A stretch of DNA of 64,000 nt, from the NCBI RefSeq assembly GCF_042679085.1, contig NZ_JBHTLQ010000008.1, positions 52,082 to 116,081 of the forward strand. Reading direction: 5' to 3'. Below the pieces are notes generated by a model that did no database searches, had not been told where the DNA came from, and worked only from the letters and a program-made list of their open reading frames with translations. Positions 32,531 to 41,480 of this stretch are shown piece after piece; positions within the stretch are counted from its first letter, which is position 1, and each line of letters begins with the position of its first letter. Made by a program: the position numbers and the translations under genes. The DNA comes from Phenylobacterium conjunctum. Lineage in GTDB: Bacteria > Pseudomonadota > Alphaproteobacteria > Caulobacterales > Caulobacteraceae.

Positions 32531-34324
32531 ATGGACGCTGATCTTCGCCCCGCCGCCACCGCCGACTGGATGTCCGCTCCGTTCCGTGACGCGCGCTATG
32601 CGCCGCGCCGTCTGGATGTCGAGCGTCGCGCCGACGGCGTGATGATCCTGACCAATACGACCCCGGTCACCGGGGCCTTCGCCACCGTCGCCGAGCCCAT
32701 GCTCCATTGGGCCAAGGCCGCGCCCAGCCGTATCTGGCTGGCCGAGCGGTCCGGCGAAGGCTGGCGGGAACTGGCCTATGCCGAGGCGCAGGAACAGGTG
32801 GCGGCCCTGGCCGGCGGCCTGCGGGGCCTGGGCGTGGTGGGCGAGCGGCCCCTGCTGATCCTGGCCCGTAACGGCGTCGACCATGCGCTGATCAAGTACG
32901 CGGCCATGAGCCAGGGCATGCCCGTCGCGCCGGTCTCGCCGCAGTATGGCCTGCCGGGCGCCAACCTGGCCCGGCTGCAGCACGCCTGCGAAGCCCTGAA
33001 CCCGGCCGCCGTCTATACCGAGGACGCCGCGTTGTTCGGCGAGGCGCTGGCCGCGCCCTTCCTGGCCGGCCTGCCGGTGATCGCCTCCAAGGCCGCGCGG
33101 CCCGGCGACATCGATTTCGCCGACCTGCTGCGGGCCGCGCCCGCCGCGGCCACGGCCCAGCCGGACGACCACGCCAAGTACTTGCTGACCTCGGGCTCCA
33201 CCGGGCGGCCCAAGGCGGTGATCTGCCGTCACCGCAACATGGCGGTGAACGCGGCCCAGGTGGCCTCCTGCTTCGATGATCCGGAGCCGCCGGTGATCGT
33301 CAACGCCGCGCCCTGGAGCCACAGCCTGGGCGCCAACGCCATCCTGCACATGTCCACCCACCGGGGCGGCACGGTCTATATCGACGCCGGCCAGCCGGTG
33401 GCGGGGCGCTTTGGCGAGACCGTGCGGAACCTCAAGGAGGTCTCGCCGACCTATCACAACATGGTCCCGGCCGGCTGGATGCTGTTCGCCGGCGAGCTGG
33501 AGCGTGACCCGGACCTCGCGCGGACCTTCTTCGCCCGGGTGCGCGCCCTGCAGTACGGCGGCGCGGCGCTCAGCCAGGAGTTCTGCGACCGGATCCAGGC
33601 CGTGGCGGTGCGTACGGTGGGCGAGAAGATCAGCTTTGGCTCCGGCTATGGCGCCACCGAGACCGGGCCGACCGCGGCCAATGTCCACTGGCACAACACC
33701 CAGATGGGCCTGATGGGCCTGCCCCTGCCGGGCACCTCGGTGAAGCTGGCGCCGGAGGGCGACAAGCTGGAGTTCCGGGTCAAGGGGCCTCAGGTCACCT
33801 CGGGCTATCTGGGCCTGCCCGAACTGTCGGCGGCGAGCTTTGACGAGGACGGCTTCTACCGGCTGGGCGACGCGGCCCGGTTCATCGACCGCCAGGACCC
33901 CAGCCAAGGCCTGGCCTTCGACGGCCGGCTATCGGAGAACTTCAAGCTGGCCAGCGGCACCTTTGTTACCGTCGGTGAGCTGCGCATCCGGGCCGTGGGC
34001 GCCGTGGGCGACGCGGTCACCGACGCGGTGGTCTGCGGCGAGGGGCGCGAGAACGTCGGCCTGCTGTTCTATCCGAAGCCTGGGATGACGCCCGAGGCCG
34101 CTGCGAGCGCCGTGCGGGCCGGGATCGAACAGCTGAACGCCACCGCCAAGGGCTCCGGCGGGCGGGTGGCCCGGGCGCTGGTGCTGGACAGCGCGCCGGA
34201 CGCCAACGCCGGCGAGATCACTGACAAGGGCTATATCGCACAGGCGCTCGCCCGCACCCTGCGCGCCGAGGCGGTGGAGCGGTTGTTCGCCGAGCCGGCC
34301 CCGGCCAGGGTGCTGGTTTTTTAA
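32531..34324 (+). CDS. Feruloyl-CoA synthase-like acyl-CoA ligase
   Basis: The 597-residue member of the adenylate-forming family has the A3 phosphate-binding loop LLTSGSTGRPKAVICRHRN, the A5 motif GSGYGATETGP and the DGRLSENFKLASGTFVTVGELR block. That last block is characteristic of feruloyl-CoA synthetases rather than general fatty acyl-CoA ligases. It activates an aromatic or other acid as CoA thioester via an acyl-AMP. The start is the ATG at 32531, 10 bases after the LysR stop. The crotonase at 38643 might act downstream but is not adjacent. Confidence 0.82.
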   Translation: MDADLRPAATADWMSAPFRDARYAPRRLDVERRADGVMILTNTTPVTGAFATVAEPMLHWAKAAPSRIWLAERSGEGWRELAYAEAQEQVAALAGGLRGLGVVGERPLLILARNGVDHALIKYAAMSQGMPVAPVSPQYGLPGANLARLQHACEALNPAAVYTEDAALFGEALAAPFLAGLPVIASKAARPGDIDFADLLRAAPAAATAQPDDHAKYLLTSGSTGRPKAVICRHRNMAVNAAQVASCFDDPEPPVIVNAAPWSHSLGANAILHMSTHRGGTVYIDAGQPVAGRFGETVRNLKEVSPTYHNMVPAGWMLFAGELERDPDLARTFFARVRALQYGGAALSQEFCDRIQAVAVRTVGEKISFGSGYGATETGPTAANVHWHNTQMGLMGLPLPGTSVKLAPEGDKLEFRVKGPQVTSGYLGLPELSAASFDEDGFYRLGDAARFIDRQDPSQGLAFDGRLSENFKLASGTFVTVGELRIRAVGAVGDAVTDAVVCGEGRENVGLLFYPKPGMTPEAAASAVRAGIEQLNATAKGSGGRVARALVLDSAPDANAGEITDKGYIAQALARTLRAEAVERLFAEPAPARVLVF

Positions 34325-34404
34325 GACGGATCAAGGACGCCGCCCGCCCGTCCGTGGCAGACGGCCTACAACACACAAGACTGTTCCCCGGGAGAGGACC
34401 GCAC

Positions 34405-35946
34405 ATGAACGGCGCTGACGCCCTGATCGAAACCCTCGTCGCCAACGGCGTCACCGCCTGTTTCGCCAATCCCGGCACCAGCGAGATGCAGTTCGTGAGC
34501 GCCCTGGACCGCCAGCCGAAGATGCGGCCGGTCCTGTGCCTGTTCGAGGGCGTGGCCACCGGCGCCGCCGACGGCTATGGCCGCATGGCCGATGCGCCGG
34601 CCTGCACCCTGCTGCACCTGGGGCCGGGCTACGGCAACGGCCTGGCCAACCTGCACAACGCCCGGCGCGCCTATACCCCGATCATCAATGTGGTCGGCGA
34701 TCACGCCACCTATCACCGCCAGTACGACGCCCCGCTGAACTCCGACATCCCGACCATCGTCTCGCCGAACTCGGTGTGGGTGAAGTCGGCGGATCGCCCT
34801 GAGGATGTCGCGGCCATCGCCGCCGAGGCGATCACCGCCAGCTATGGCCCGCCCGGCGGCCCGGTCAGCCTGATCCTGCCGGCTGACGCGGCCTGGGGCG
34901 AGACCAAGGTCGAAACCGTGGCCGCCCATCGTCCGGACCGGGCGGCGCCCGCGGGTGACGTGGTCGACGCCGTCGCCAAGGCGATCAAGGCGGCCAAGAA
35001 GGTCGTCGTCCTGCTAGGCGGCCAGGGCTGTCTCGCGCCCTCGCTGGAACAGGCCTCGCGCCTGCAGGCCGCGGGCGTGCGGGTGATGGTCGACACCTTC
35101 GTCGCTCGCCAGCCGCGCGGCGCCGGCGTCTTCGCGCCGGACCGCATGCAGTACTTCGGCGAGGCGGCCCTGGCCGATCTCGCGGGCGTGGACCTGATGG
35201 TCTATGTCGGCACCACCATGCCGGTGGCCTTCTTCGCCTACCCGGACCGGCCCTCGGTGCTGGTCCCGGAAGGCTGCGAGACCCTGACCCTGGCGGATCG
35301 CAAGACCGACACCGTCGCCGCGCTGGCGGCCCTGGCCGAGGCGCTCGGCGCGCCGGCGTCCGGTCCGGTGCAACCGCTGAAGCGCCCCGACGCCGCGCCG
35401 AGCGGCGGGCTCACGCCCCAGGCCTGCGGTGTCTCCATCGCCCGGCACCTGCCGGAGGGCGCGATCCTCTGCGACGACTCGGTCACCTCTGGCGGCGGCG
35501 TCGCGGTGCCCTGCATGACCACGGTCCCGCATGAGGTCCTGGCCCTGACCGGCGGCGCCATCGGCATCGGCCTGCCCCTGGCCATCGGCGCGGCGGTGGC
35601 CAAGCCCGACCGCAAGGTGGTGGCCCTGTCCGGCGACGGCTCGGGCATGTACACGGTCCAGGCTCTGTGGACGATGGCGCGCGAGAACCTCGACGTAACC
35701 ACGGTGGTGTTCGCCAACCACTCCTATCGCATCCTGAACATCGAGATGGGCCGGACCGGCGCCGGCAACGCCGGCCCCTCGGCCAGCAAGCTGCTGGACC
35801 TGGGCGATCCGCGGATCGACTGGGTCTCGATGGCCAAGGCCATGGGGGTCTCGGCCGTGCGCTGCGAGACCGCCGAACAGTTCGAGGCCGCCTTCGCCGA
35901 CGCCATGGCCCAGCCCGGCCCGAAGTTCATCGAAGCCGCGATCTAA
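34405..35946 (+). CDS. Thiamine diphosphate-dependent enzyme (acetolactate synthase/benzoylformate decarboxylase-like)
   Basis: The 513-residue protein has the three-domain ThDP fold. The conserved catalytic Glu of the PYR domain lies in CLFEGVATGAADGYGRM, and the diphosphate/Mg motif in VALSGDGSGMYTVQALWTM, with FANHSYRILNIE completing the GDG-N(N) signature. The length is shorter than true acetolactate synthases and no regulatory subunit lies nearby, so a decarboxylase or carboligase of 2-keto acids is more likely. The ATG at 34405 has GGGAGAGGA upstream. It ends at a strong bidirectional terminator. Confidence 0.85.
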   Translation: MNGADALIETLVANGVTACFANPGTSEMQFVSALDRQPKMRPVLCLFEGVATGAADGYGRMADAPACTLLHLGPGYGNGLANLHNARRAYTPIINVVGDHATYHRQYDAPLNSDIPTIVSPNSVWVKSADRPEDVAAIAAEAITASYGPPGGPVSLILPADAAWGETKVETVAAHRPDRAAPAGDVVDAVAKAIKAAKKVVVLLGGQGCLAPSLEQASRLQAAGVRVMVDTFVARQPRGAGVFAPDRMQYFGEAALADLAGVDLMVYVGTTMPVAFFAYPDRPSVLVPEGCETLTLADRKTDTVAALAALAEALGAPASGPVQPLKRPDAAPSGGLTPQACGVSIARHLPEGAILCDDSVTSGGGVAVPCMTTVPHEVLALTGGAIGIGLPLAIGAAVAKPDRKVVALSGDGSGMYTVQALWTMARENLDVTTVVFANHSYRILNIEMGRTGAGNAGPSASKLLDLGDPRIDWVSMAKAMGVSAVRCETAEQFEAAFADAMAQPGPKFIEAAI

Positions 35947-35981
35947 GCCCTCCCCCACTGAATAGGGGAGGACAAAGAAAA

Positions 35982-36007
35982 GGGCCCGCGGAGCGATCCG
36001 CGGGCCC
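35982..36007. terminator. Strong bidirectional intrinsic terminator
   Basis: GGGCCCGCGG (35982-35991) pairs with CCGCGGGCCC (35998-36007) around loop AGCGAT. It is flanked by AAGAAA on the left and TTCGTCTTT on the right, so it works in both directions between two convergent genes. Confidence 0.85.
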
Positions 36008-36033
36008 TTCGTCTTTCGACAGCTTGCGTCGGC

Positions 36034-37356
36034 TTAGACGTTGCCGGGCAGCTTGCAGTCCTTGGTGAAGGCGCAGCCCACGACGCCGATCGCGTTGAGC
36101 GGTTCGGTCGTGTACTCGAGGACATAGCCCTTCAGGCCGTCAGAGCAGGCGACTTCCACATAGGTGGTGCCCTTGGCGGTCTTGCCGACCACGCGGTTGG
36201 CCGAGACGGTGCAGCTGTCCTTGCCGAGCTTCTTCAGGTCCGCCGTGAAGGCGCCCATGGAGTCGGCCGGCTTGGTGAAGCTGCAGCGATAGCCGGCCAG
36301 GATGGCGCGGCCGCAGTCATAGACCACCGACTTGTCGTTCGGGCCGGCGAAGACGCCGACGGCGCCGTCAGCGCGGTTGGAGCAGGCCATCTCAACCACG
36401 TCCTTGCCCGCCGGAGACGGGAACGGGGCGTACTTGGAGACCTGGCAGTCAAAGCCGGCGGCCTTGGACAGCTTGGTGTACAGGCCGGCCTGGGCGGTTT
36501 CGGCTTCACGGGCGTCGGTCAGGGTGCAGCCGCCGAGCAGCGACTGGGCCTTTTCGCAAGGATAGGTCTGGGAGACCTGCGCCTTGTCGACCTTGAAGAT
36601 GTAGCCCTTGCCGTCGGTGCAAGCGGCTTCGTAGTAGCCCGAGCCGCTGGAAGACATGCCGACGAAGCGGCGATCCTTGACGGAGCAGCCGACATTGGCC
36701 GAGGCGACATAGGCGTCGATGACGGCCAGGCGCGAGGCCTTGTCCTTCAGCGTGCACTTGATGTTGCTCTCGGACGAATCGTACAGCAGGCAGTCGGTCG
36801 CGGTGGCCGAGCCGGTCACCACGGCCGGGGCGCTGGTTTGCAGCACGTAGCCGACGCCGCCTTGGCAGGCGACTTCCAGGTAGGTGTTGGTGGCGCTCTG
36901 GCCGATGCCGCGGGCGGCTTCCGGCGTGCAGGTCACGCCGGCCTTGGCCAGCAGCGGGGCGAGATCGGCCTTGGGATCGGCGTTGCCCGGCAGCATGCAG
37001 GGCAGGGCCGACGGCTTGCCGTCCGGCTGGGGCGTGTTGGCTTCGACGCAGGTGAACGCGCCGGGCTTGGCGCCGGACGGCGCCTGCAGGATGAAGCCGA
37101 CACCTTGGTCGCAGTCGATTTCATAGAAGCTGGTCGAGGTCTTCGCCTTCTTGTCCTCGGACTTGCCGACGAAGCGGGCGTCCGTGACCTGGCAGCTGAT
37201 GCCGGCGGCCTGGGCGATCGCCGGAGCCTCGGCCATGCCCTGCTTGCGGGCCGCCTCAGTGACATCGGGGCCCTTCTTGGGGGCCGAGTTCACGATGGCC
37301 GGGGTCAGCGCCGCGATGACCAGCGCGGCCGCCAGCCCGATTCCAATGGGCCTCAT
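36034..37356 (-). CDS. Secreted protein of five four-cysteine repeats
   Basis: The 440-residue precursor has a signal peptide (IGLAAALVIAALTPAIVNSA). The mature protein contains twenty cysteines in five quartets: 55/82/103/120, 143/164/189/201, 224/246/267/277, 304/325/348/358 and 382/404/428/434. Each unit follows C-x-V-x-xRxVG ... Y-E-xC-x-G-GY-L ... C ... C-x-L, about 75-85 residues long. The even number and regular spacing predict ten disulfides in the periplasm or outside the cell. I do not recognise a named domain. It is monocistronic, ends at a strong terminator and is divergent from the MBL-fold gene. The start is the ATG at 37356. Confidence 0.82.
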   Translation of the reverse strand: MRPIGIGLAAALVIAALTPAIVNSAPKKGPDVTEAARKQGMAEAPAIAQAAGISCQVTDARFVGKSEDKKAKTSTSFYEIDCDQGVGFILQAPSGAKPGAFTCVEANTPQPDGKPSALPCMLPGNADPKADLAPLLAKAGVTCTPEAARGIGQSATNTYLEVACQGGVGYVLQTSAPAVVTGSATATDCLLYDSSESNIKCTLKDKASRLAVIDAYVASANVGCSVKDRRFVGMSSSGSGYYEAACTDGKGYIFKVDKAQVSQTYPCEKAQSLLGGCTLTDAREAETAQAGLYTKLSKAAGFDCQVSKYAPFPSPAGKDVVEMACSNRADGAVGVFAGPNDKSVVYDCGRAILAGYRCSFTKPADSMGAFTADLKKLGKDSCTVSANRVVGKTAKGTTYVEVACSDGLKGYVLEYTTEPLNAIGVVGCAFTKDCKLPGNV

Positions 37357-37543
37357 GGTGGAAAACTCTCCTGGATGGTTCCTTCGCGCGGACATAAGCG
37401 CCCGCATGCCCTATGGGTCAAGTTCGCCGTGAACGAGGGCTGAACTGAGGCGCGAAACACGGACTGCGGGTTGGCTTCCGCAGGGCTAGGTGGCGAACAT
37501 TGTTCGGTTTCCGGGCGAAAGACCCGGCGGGAGGGAGAAGAAC

Positions 37544-38611
37544 ATGCGCGACGGGTTCGAAGAGGCCGCCCAGGAGCCGGGACGCACGCGGCTGCGCTAC
37601 CCCTTCGAGCAGGGTCCGGGCTCCGGCGAAGCGCTGGAGGTCGCCCCGGGTGTGAAGTGGCTGCGGATGCCGCTCGGCGGGTCGCTGGCCTACATCAATG
37701 TCTGGGCCATCGACGACGGCGACGGGATCGCCATAGTCGACACCGGCATGGGCGGCTCGGCCACCCAGCAGGCCTGGCGCAAGGCTTTCGCCGGTCCCCT
37801 GGCGGGCAAGACCGTGACCCGCGTCTTTGTCACCCACATGCACCCCGACCACATCGGCATGGCCGGCTGGCTGACCCGCAAGTTCCAGTGCCGGCTATGG
37901 ATCACCCGCCTGGAGTTCCTGATGTGCCGCAGTCTGGCCGCGGACACCGGCCGCGAGGCGCCGCAGGACGCCCTCGACTTCTACAAGTCCGCCGGCTGGA
38001 ACGACGACCAGCTGGAGGACTACCGCGCCCGGTTCGGCGGTTTCGGTAAGGGGCTGCACGCCCTGCCGGACAGCTTCCACCGGCTGGAGGATGGCGACCG
38101 GATCCGGATCGGCGACCACGACTGGGAGATCGTGGTGGGCTCGGGCCATTCGCCGGAGCATGGCTGCCTCTATTGCCCGGATCTGAAAGTCATGATCTCC
38201 GGCGACCAGGTGCTGCCGAAGATCTCGTCCAATGTCTCGGTGTTCCCGACCGAGCCGGCGGGCGATCCGCTGACCGACTGGCTGACCTCTCTGGCTCACA
38301 TCAAGACCCGCGTGCCGGACGACGTGCTGGTGCTGCCGGCGCACAATGACCCCTTCCATGGCCTGCACGCCCGCATCGATCACCTGATCGGCGGGCACGA
38401 GCGGGGCCTTGCCCGGCTTCAGAAGCTGATCGCCGAGCCCAAGCGGGCGGTGGACGTGTTTGGCGTCCTGTTCCGCCGCAAGATCGACCAGTACGTGCTG
38501 GGCATGGCCACGGGCGAGAGCCTGGCGCACCTCAACTGTCTGCTGAGCCGCGGGCTGGCGATGCGGACCACCGATGAGAACGGCGTCGACTGGTACCAGG
38601 CGAGGGCTTAA
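37544..38611 (+). CDS. Metallo-beta-lactamase-fold hydrolase
   Basis: The 355-residue protein carries the zinc motif THMHPDHIGMAG (HxHxDH), then GSGHSPEHGCLY and the SGDQVLP Asp ligand, the typical set for a binuclear metallohydrolase. The N-terminal half begins after the ATG at 37544 with GGGAGGGAG upstream; an upstream GTG (37490) is less likely. A C-terminal helical extension (about residues 280-355, FGVLFRRKIDQYVLGMATGESLAHL) is found in the group annotated as SEC-C or RNase Z-like esterases. It is followed by a crotonase and SDR gene in the same direction. The substrate is unknown. Confidence 0.88.
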   Translation: MRDGFEEAAQEPGRTRLRYPFEQGPGSGEALEVAPGVKWLRMPLGGSLAYINVWAIDDGDGIAIVDTGMGGSATQQAWRKAFAGPLAGKTVTRVFVTHMHPDHIGMAGWLTRKFQCRLWITRLEFLMCRSLAADTGREAPQDALDFYKSAGWNDDQLEDYRARFGGFGKGLHALPDSFHRLEDGDRIRIGDHDWEIVVGSGHSPEHGCLYCPDLKVMISGDQVLPKISSNVSVFPTEPAGDPLTDWLTSLAHIKTRVPDDVLVLPAHNDPFHGLHARIDHLIGGHERGLARLQKLIAEPKRAVDVFGVLFRRKIDQYVLGMATGESLAHLNCLLSRGLAMRTTDENGVDWYQARA

Positions 38612-38642
38612 GCTTACGGCGTAAGTTCCAAGGGAGGACGCC

Positions 38643-39422
38643 GTGACCGACTACATCAAGACCGAGATCTCCAACGGCGTGCTCACGCTGACCATGGACC
38701 GGCCGGAGAAGAAGAACGCCATCACCCGGGCCATGTACCAGGCCATGGCCGACGGCATCCTGGCGGCCGACGCCAATCCCGAAGTGCGCTGCGTCCTGAT
38801 CCAGGGCGAGGGCGACATGTTCACCGCCGGCAACGACCTGGCCGACTTCGCCGCGGTCAATGCGGGCGACGCCGCCGCGGCGGACGCCCGGCGCGAGGGC
38901 AACCCGCTGCTGGCGGCCCTGGCCATCGCCAAGACCCCGCTGGTGGCGGCGGTGAACGGCCGCGCCGTGGGCGTCGGCACCACCATGCTGCTGCATTGCG
39001 ACCTGGTCTATGTGGCCGAGGACGCGCTGCTGACCACGCCCTTCGTCAACCTGGCCCTGGTGCCGGAGGCCGCCTCGTCGATCACCCTGCCGAGCCGTAT
39101 CGGCCACGCCCGCGCCTTTGCGATGTTCGTGCTGGGCGAGGCCGTCGACGCCCAGAAGGCGGTGGCCTGGGGCATCGCCAACGAAGTGGTGCCGAAGGAC
39201 CAGCTGCGCGCCCGCGCCCGCGCCGCCGCCGAGGCGGTCGCCAAGCGCCCGCCGGCCGCCGTGGCTATCACCAAGGCCCTGATGCGGGATCCGGAAGGGA
39301 TCGCCGCCCGCATGGCCGAGGAGGGCGTCCACTTCGGCGCCCAGCTGAAATCCGCCGAGGCCCGCGAGGCCTTCGCCGCCTTCAACGAGAAGCGCGCGCC
39401 TGACTTTTCCAAGGTGAAGTGA
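38643..39422 (+). CDS. Enoyl-CoA hydratase/isomerase (crotonase) family protein
   Basis: The 259-residue crotonase has the CoA-binding RPEKKNAITRAMY start, the oxyanion-hole segment FTAGNDLADF and AVNGRAVGVGTTMLLHCDLVY. The acid residue lies in LVPEAASS. A single Glu here and the FVNLALVPEAASSITLP pattern resemble the isomerase-like branch rather than classical hydratases with two Glu residues. The start is GTG at 38643 behind GGGAGG. The stop overlaps the upstream region of the SDR gene at 39425, so the pair is likely co-transcribed, perhaps in fatty-acid or branched-acid breakdown. Confidence 0.88.
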   Translation: MTDYIKTEISNGVLTLTMDRPEKKNAITRAMYQAMADGILAADANPEVRCVLIQGEGDMFTAGNDLADFAAVNAGDAAAADARREGNPLLAALAIAKTPLVAAVNGRAVGVGTTMLLHCDLVYVAEDALLTTPFVNLALVPEAASSITLPSRIGHARAFAMFVLGEAVDAQKAVAWGIANEVVPKDQLRARARAAAEAVAKRPPAAVAITKALMRDPEGIAARMAEEGVHFGAQLKSAEAREAFAAFNEKRAPDFSKVK

Positions 39423-39424
39423 AG

Positions 39425-40384
39425 ATGGTCCTGATCAGCTCGCCCTACGGGGCTTTCACTGACGCCAAGGACGTGGTCGCCGATATCGACCTCGGCGGCC
39501 GCACCGCCATCGTCACCGGCGCCGCCACGGGCATCGGGATCGAGACCGCCCGGGCGCTCGCCCTGGCCGGCGCCGATGTCATGCTGGCCGTGCGCAACCT
39601 GGAAGCCGGCGAGGCCGCCGCCGCCGATATCAACGCCTCCATCGGCGACGACCGGGTGATCGTCGGCAAGCTGGACCTGTCGGACCTGGCTTCGGTGGCG
39701 GCCTTCGTCACCGCCTGGGGCGACCAGCCGCTGAACATCCTGGTCAACAACGCCGGGGTCATGGCCTGTCCGCTGGCCTACACCACCGACGGGCTGGAGA
39801 TGCAGGTCGGCACCAACCACTTCGGCCACTTCCTGCTGGGCGTGGGCCTGGCGCGGGCGCTGATGAACGGCGAGGAGGAAGGGCGCACGGCCCGCGTCGT
39901 CTCCCTGTCCTCCATCGGCCACCGCCGGTCCGGCGTGAACTTTGACGACATCCACTACCGCGAGCGCGCCTACGACAAGTGGGAAGCCTACGGCCAGGCC
40001 AAGACCGCCAACGCGCTGTTCGCCGTCGGCTTCCACCGCCGGTTCGCCGACCTGGGCGTGACGGCCAATGCGGTGATGCCCGGCGGGATCATGACCCCTC
40101 TGCAGCGCCACCTGCCGCAGGAAGAGATGGTCGCCATGGGCTGGATGGACGCCGACGGCAATGTCCGCGCCGGCTTCAAGACCCCCAGCCAGGGCGCCTC
40201 GACCAGCGTCTGGGCTGCGGTCGGTCCCGAGCTGGAAGGTGTCGGCGGGCTCTATCTGGAGAACTGCGGCCAGGCCCCGCCCTTCGACAAGGCCAATCCC
40301 ATGGTCGGCGTCATGCCCCACGCCCTCGATCCCGAAGCCGCTGACCGCCTGTGGGCGGTGTCCGAGGAGACAGTGGGGGTCTAG
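39425..40384 (+). CDS. Short-chain dehydrogenase/reductase
   Basis: The 319-residue SDR has the classical TGAATGIGIE cofactor motif, NNAGVMA, Ser in VSLSSIG and the YGQAKTAN active-site Tyr-Lys pair. Its extended length and the HYRERAYDKWEAYGQ region resemble retinol-dehydrogenase/WW-domain-oxidoreductase-like SDRs. I choose the ATG at 39425; a GTG six bases earlier overlaps the crotonase stop. It probably forms a unit with the crotonase. The substrate is unknown; a hydroxyacyl or steroid-like alcohol is possible. Confidence 0.88.
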   Translation: MVLISSPYGAFTDAKDVVADIDLGGRTAIVTGAATGIGIETARALALAGADVMLAVRNLEAGEAAAADINASIGDDRVIVGKLDLSDLASVAAFVTAWGDQPLNILVNNAGVMACPLAYTTDGLEMQVGTNHFGHFLLGVGLARALMNGEEEGRTARVVSLSSIGHRRSGVNFDDIHYRERAYDKWEAYGQAKTANALFAVGFHRRFADLGVTANAVMPGGIMTPLQRHLPQEEMVAMGWMDADGNVRAGFKTPSQGASTSVWAAVGPELEGVGGLYLENCGQAPPFDKANPMVGVMPHALDPEAADRLWAVSEETVGV

Positions 40385-40445
40385 GCGCTTAGTTGCTCCC
40401 CCTCTGGGGGAGCTGCGCAAAATGCGGTGGGACCCAATCTGCGCC

Positions 40446-40570
40446 GTCATGGCCGGGCTTGTCCCGGCCACCCATGAACTCCGTGGCGGCGGATAGGGTG
40501 AGGCGGACCCACCATACCCTGATCTGAACTTCACGCGCGTATGGGTGGCCGGGACGAGCCCGGCCATGAC
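40446..40570. repeat. 125-bp MITE-like element, copy 2
   Basis: The same element as at 9864-9988, here inverted. The 30-bp ends at 40446-40475 and 40541-40570 match with one mismatch, and the core is again 65 bp. The reverse complement of the first core aligns to this one along its full length (shared GAACTCCG and CTGAAC blocks). It lies between the SDR and TfoX genes. Its conserved overall length suggests spread as one unit. Confidence 0.75.
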
Positions 40571-40615
40571 GATCTGGAGGGGAGGCGTTTCGCAACGGTC
40601 CCCAGCGGAAAGGAA

Positions 40616-40963
40616 CTAGGCTTTCCTCTTCTTCCCCTTCGCCTGCGCGCGCAGGGCGGCGTCCTGGCCCTTGGCGGCCCATTCCGCCAGCACCGAGGGG
40701 TCTTCCAGGGCGTCGAGGGGGACGGACCAGTAGCTCATCGGCTTGTCGCCGCCGAAGGGCATGAAGGGCTCGCAACCGGCGGCCTCGAAGTCGGCGCGGC
40801 TCTCGGCGTCGACCTTCATGTAGAGGGCGTCCTCAGCGATCAGGGCGAAGAACAGGCCGTGGCGGCGCAGGCCGACCCCGCCGAACATCTTCTGGTGGGT
40901 CACCCCGCCCAGGGGCTCCATCAGCTCCAGCACCATGTCCAGGAAGTCCGGCGAGACAGCCAT
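40616..40963 (-). CDS. TfoX N-terminal domain protein
   Basis: The 115-residue protein has the TfoX/Sxy N-terminal fold: LELMEPLGGVTHQKMFGGVGLRRHGLFFALIAEDALYMKVD, with the conserved KMFGG and LYLK/MKVD motifs. It lacks the C-terminal DNA-binding half found in competence regulators of Gammaproteobacteria, so a competence role is not implied. The ATG at 40963 is divergent from the acetyltransferase at 41001. The C-terminus is basic (KGKKRKA). Confidence 0.88.
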   Translation of the reverse strand: MAVSPDFLDMVLELMEPLGGVTHQKMFGGVGLRRHGLFFALIAEDALYMKVDAESRADFEAAGCEPFMPFGGDKPMSYWSVPLDALEDPSVLAEWAAKGQDAALRAQAKGKKRKA

Positions 40964-41000
40964 TGTTGCGCTCCCGTGCAGCGACCCCGACAATAGCCGC

Positions 41001-41480
41001 ATGACCGTGACCGTACGACCCGCCGTCCCCGCCGACGCCCCGCTTATCCACCAGTTCATCCTGGACCTGGCGGAGTACGAAAAGCTCGCCCACGAGGTCG
41101 AGGCGACGCAGGCCGACGTGGCCGGCCACCTGTTCGGGGCAAGCCCGCGCCTGTTCTGCGACATCGCCGAGGCGGACGGGACACCAGTGGGCTTCGCCGT
41201 CTGGTTCTACAACTACTCCACCTTCCGCGGCCGACACGGGATCTATCTGGAAGACCTGTTCGTGCGGCCGGAAGCCCGCAGCCTGGGCGCCGGCAAGGCC
41301 CTGCTTCGGCGCCTCGCCCAGCGGTGCCGCGAGGAAGGCCTGGCGCGGCTGGAATGGTCGGTGCTGAACTGGAATGCGCCGGCTATCGCCTTCTATGACA
41401 GCCTGGGCGCGGGCGCGCAGACCGAATGGACTGTCCGGCGGCTGACCGACGCCCCCCTGGAGGCCCTGGCCACATCATGA
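41001..41480 (+). CDS. GNAT acetyltransferase, diamine/thialysine acetyltransferase-like
   Basis: The 159-residue GNAT resembles the spermidine/spermine or thialysine N-acetyltransferase group, with WFYNYSTFRGRHGIYLEDLFVRPEARSLGAGKALL holding the acetyl-CoA motif and WNAPAIAFYDSLGA the C-terminal motif. It would acetylate a small amine. Its TGA overlaps the ATG of the next gene (ATGA at 41477-41480), so the two acetyltransferases are probably translated together. Confidence 0.88.
   Translation: MTVTVRPAVPADAPLIHQFILDLAEYEKLAHEVEATQADVAGHLFGASPRLFCDIAEADGTPVGFAVWFYNYSTFRGRHGIYLEDLFVRPEARSLGAGKALLRRLAQRCREEGLARLEWSVLNWNAPAIAFYDSLGAGAQTEWTVRRLTDAPLEALATS

Noticed and set aside
34405..35946. Acetolactate synthase large subunit (ilvB)
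   Set aside because: It is shorter than IlvB and has no adjacent ilvN or ilvC; only the wider ThDP family is supported.
40616..40963. Competence regulator role for the TfoX-domain protein
   Set aside because: Only the N-terminal domain is present and no competence genes are nearby.
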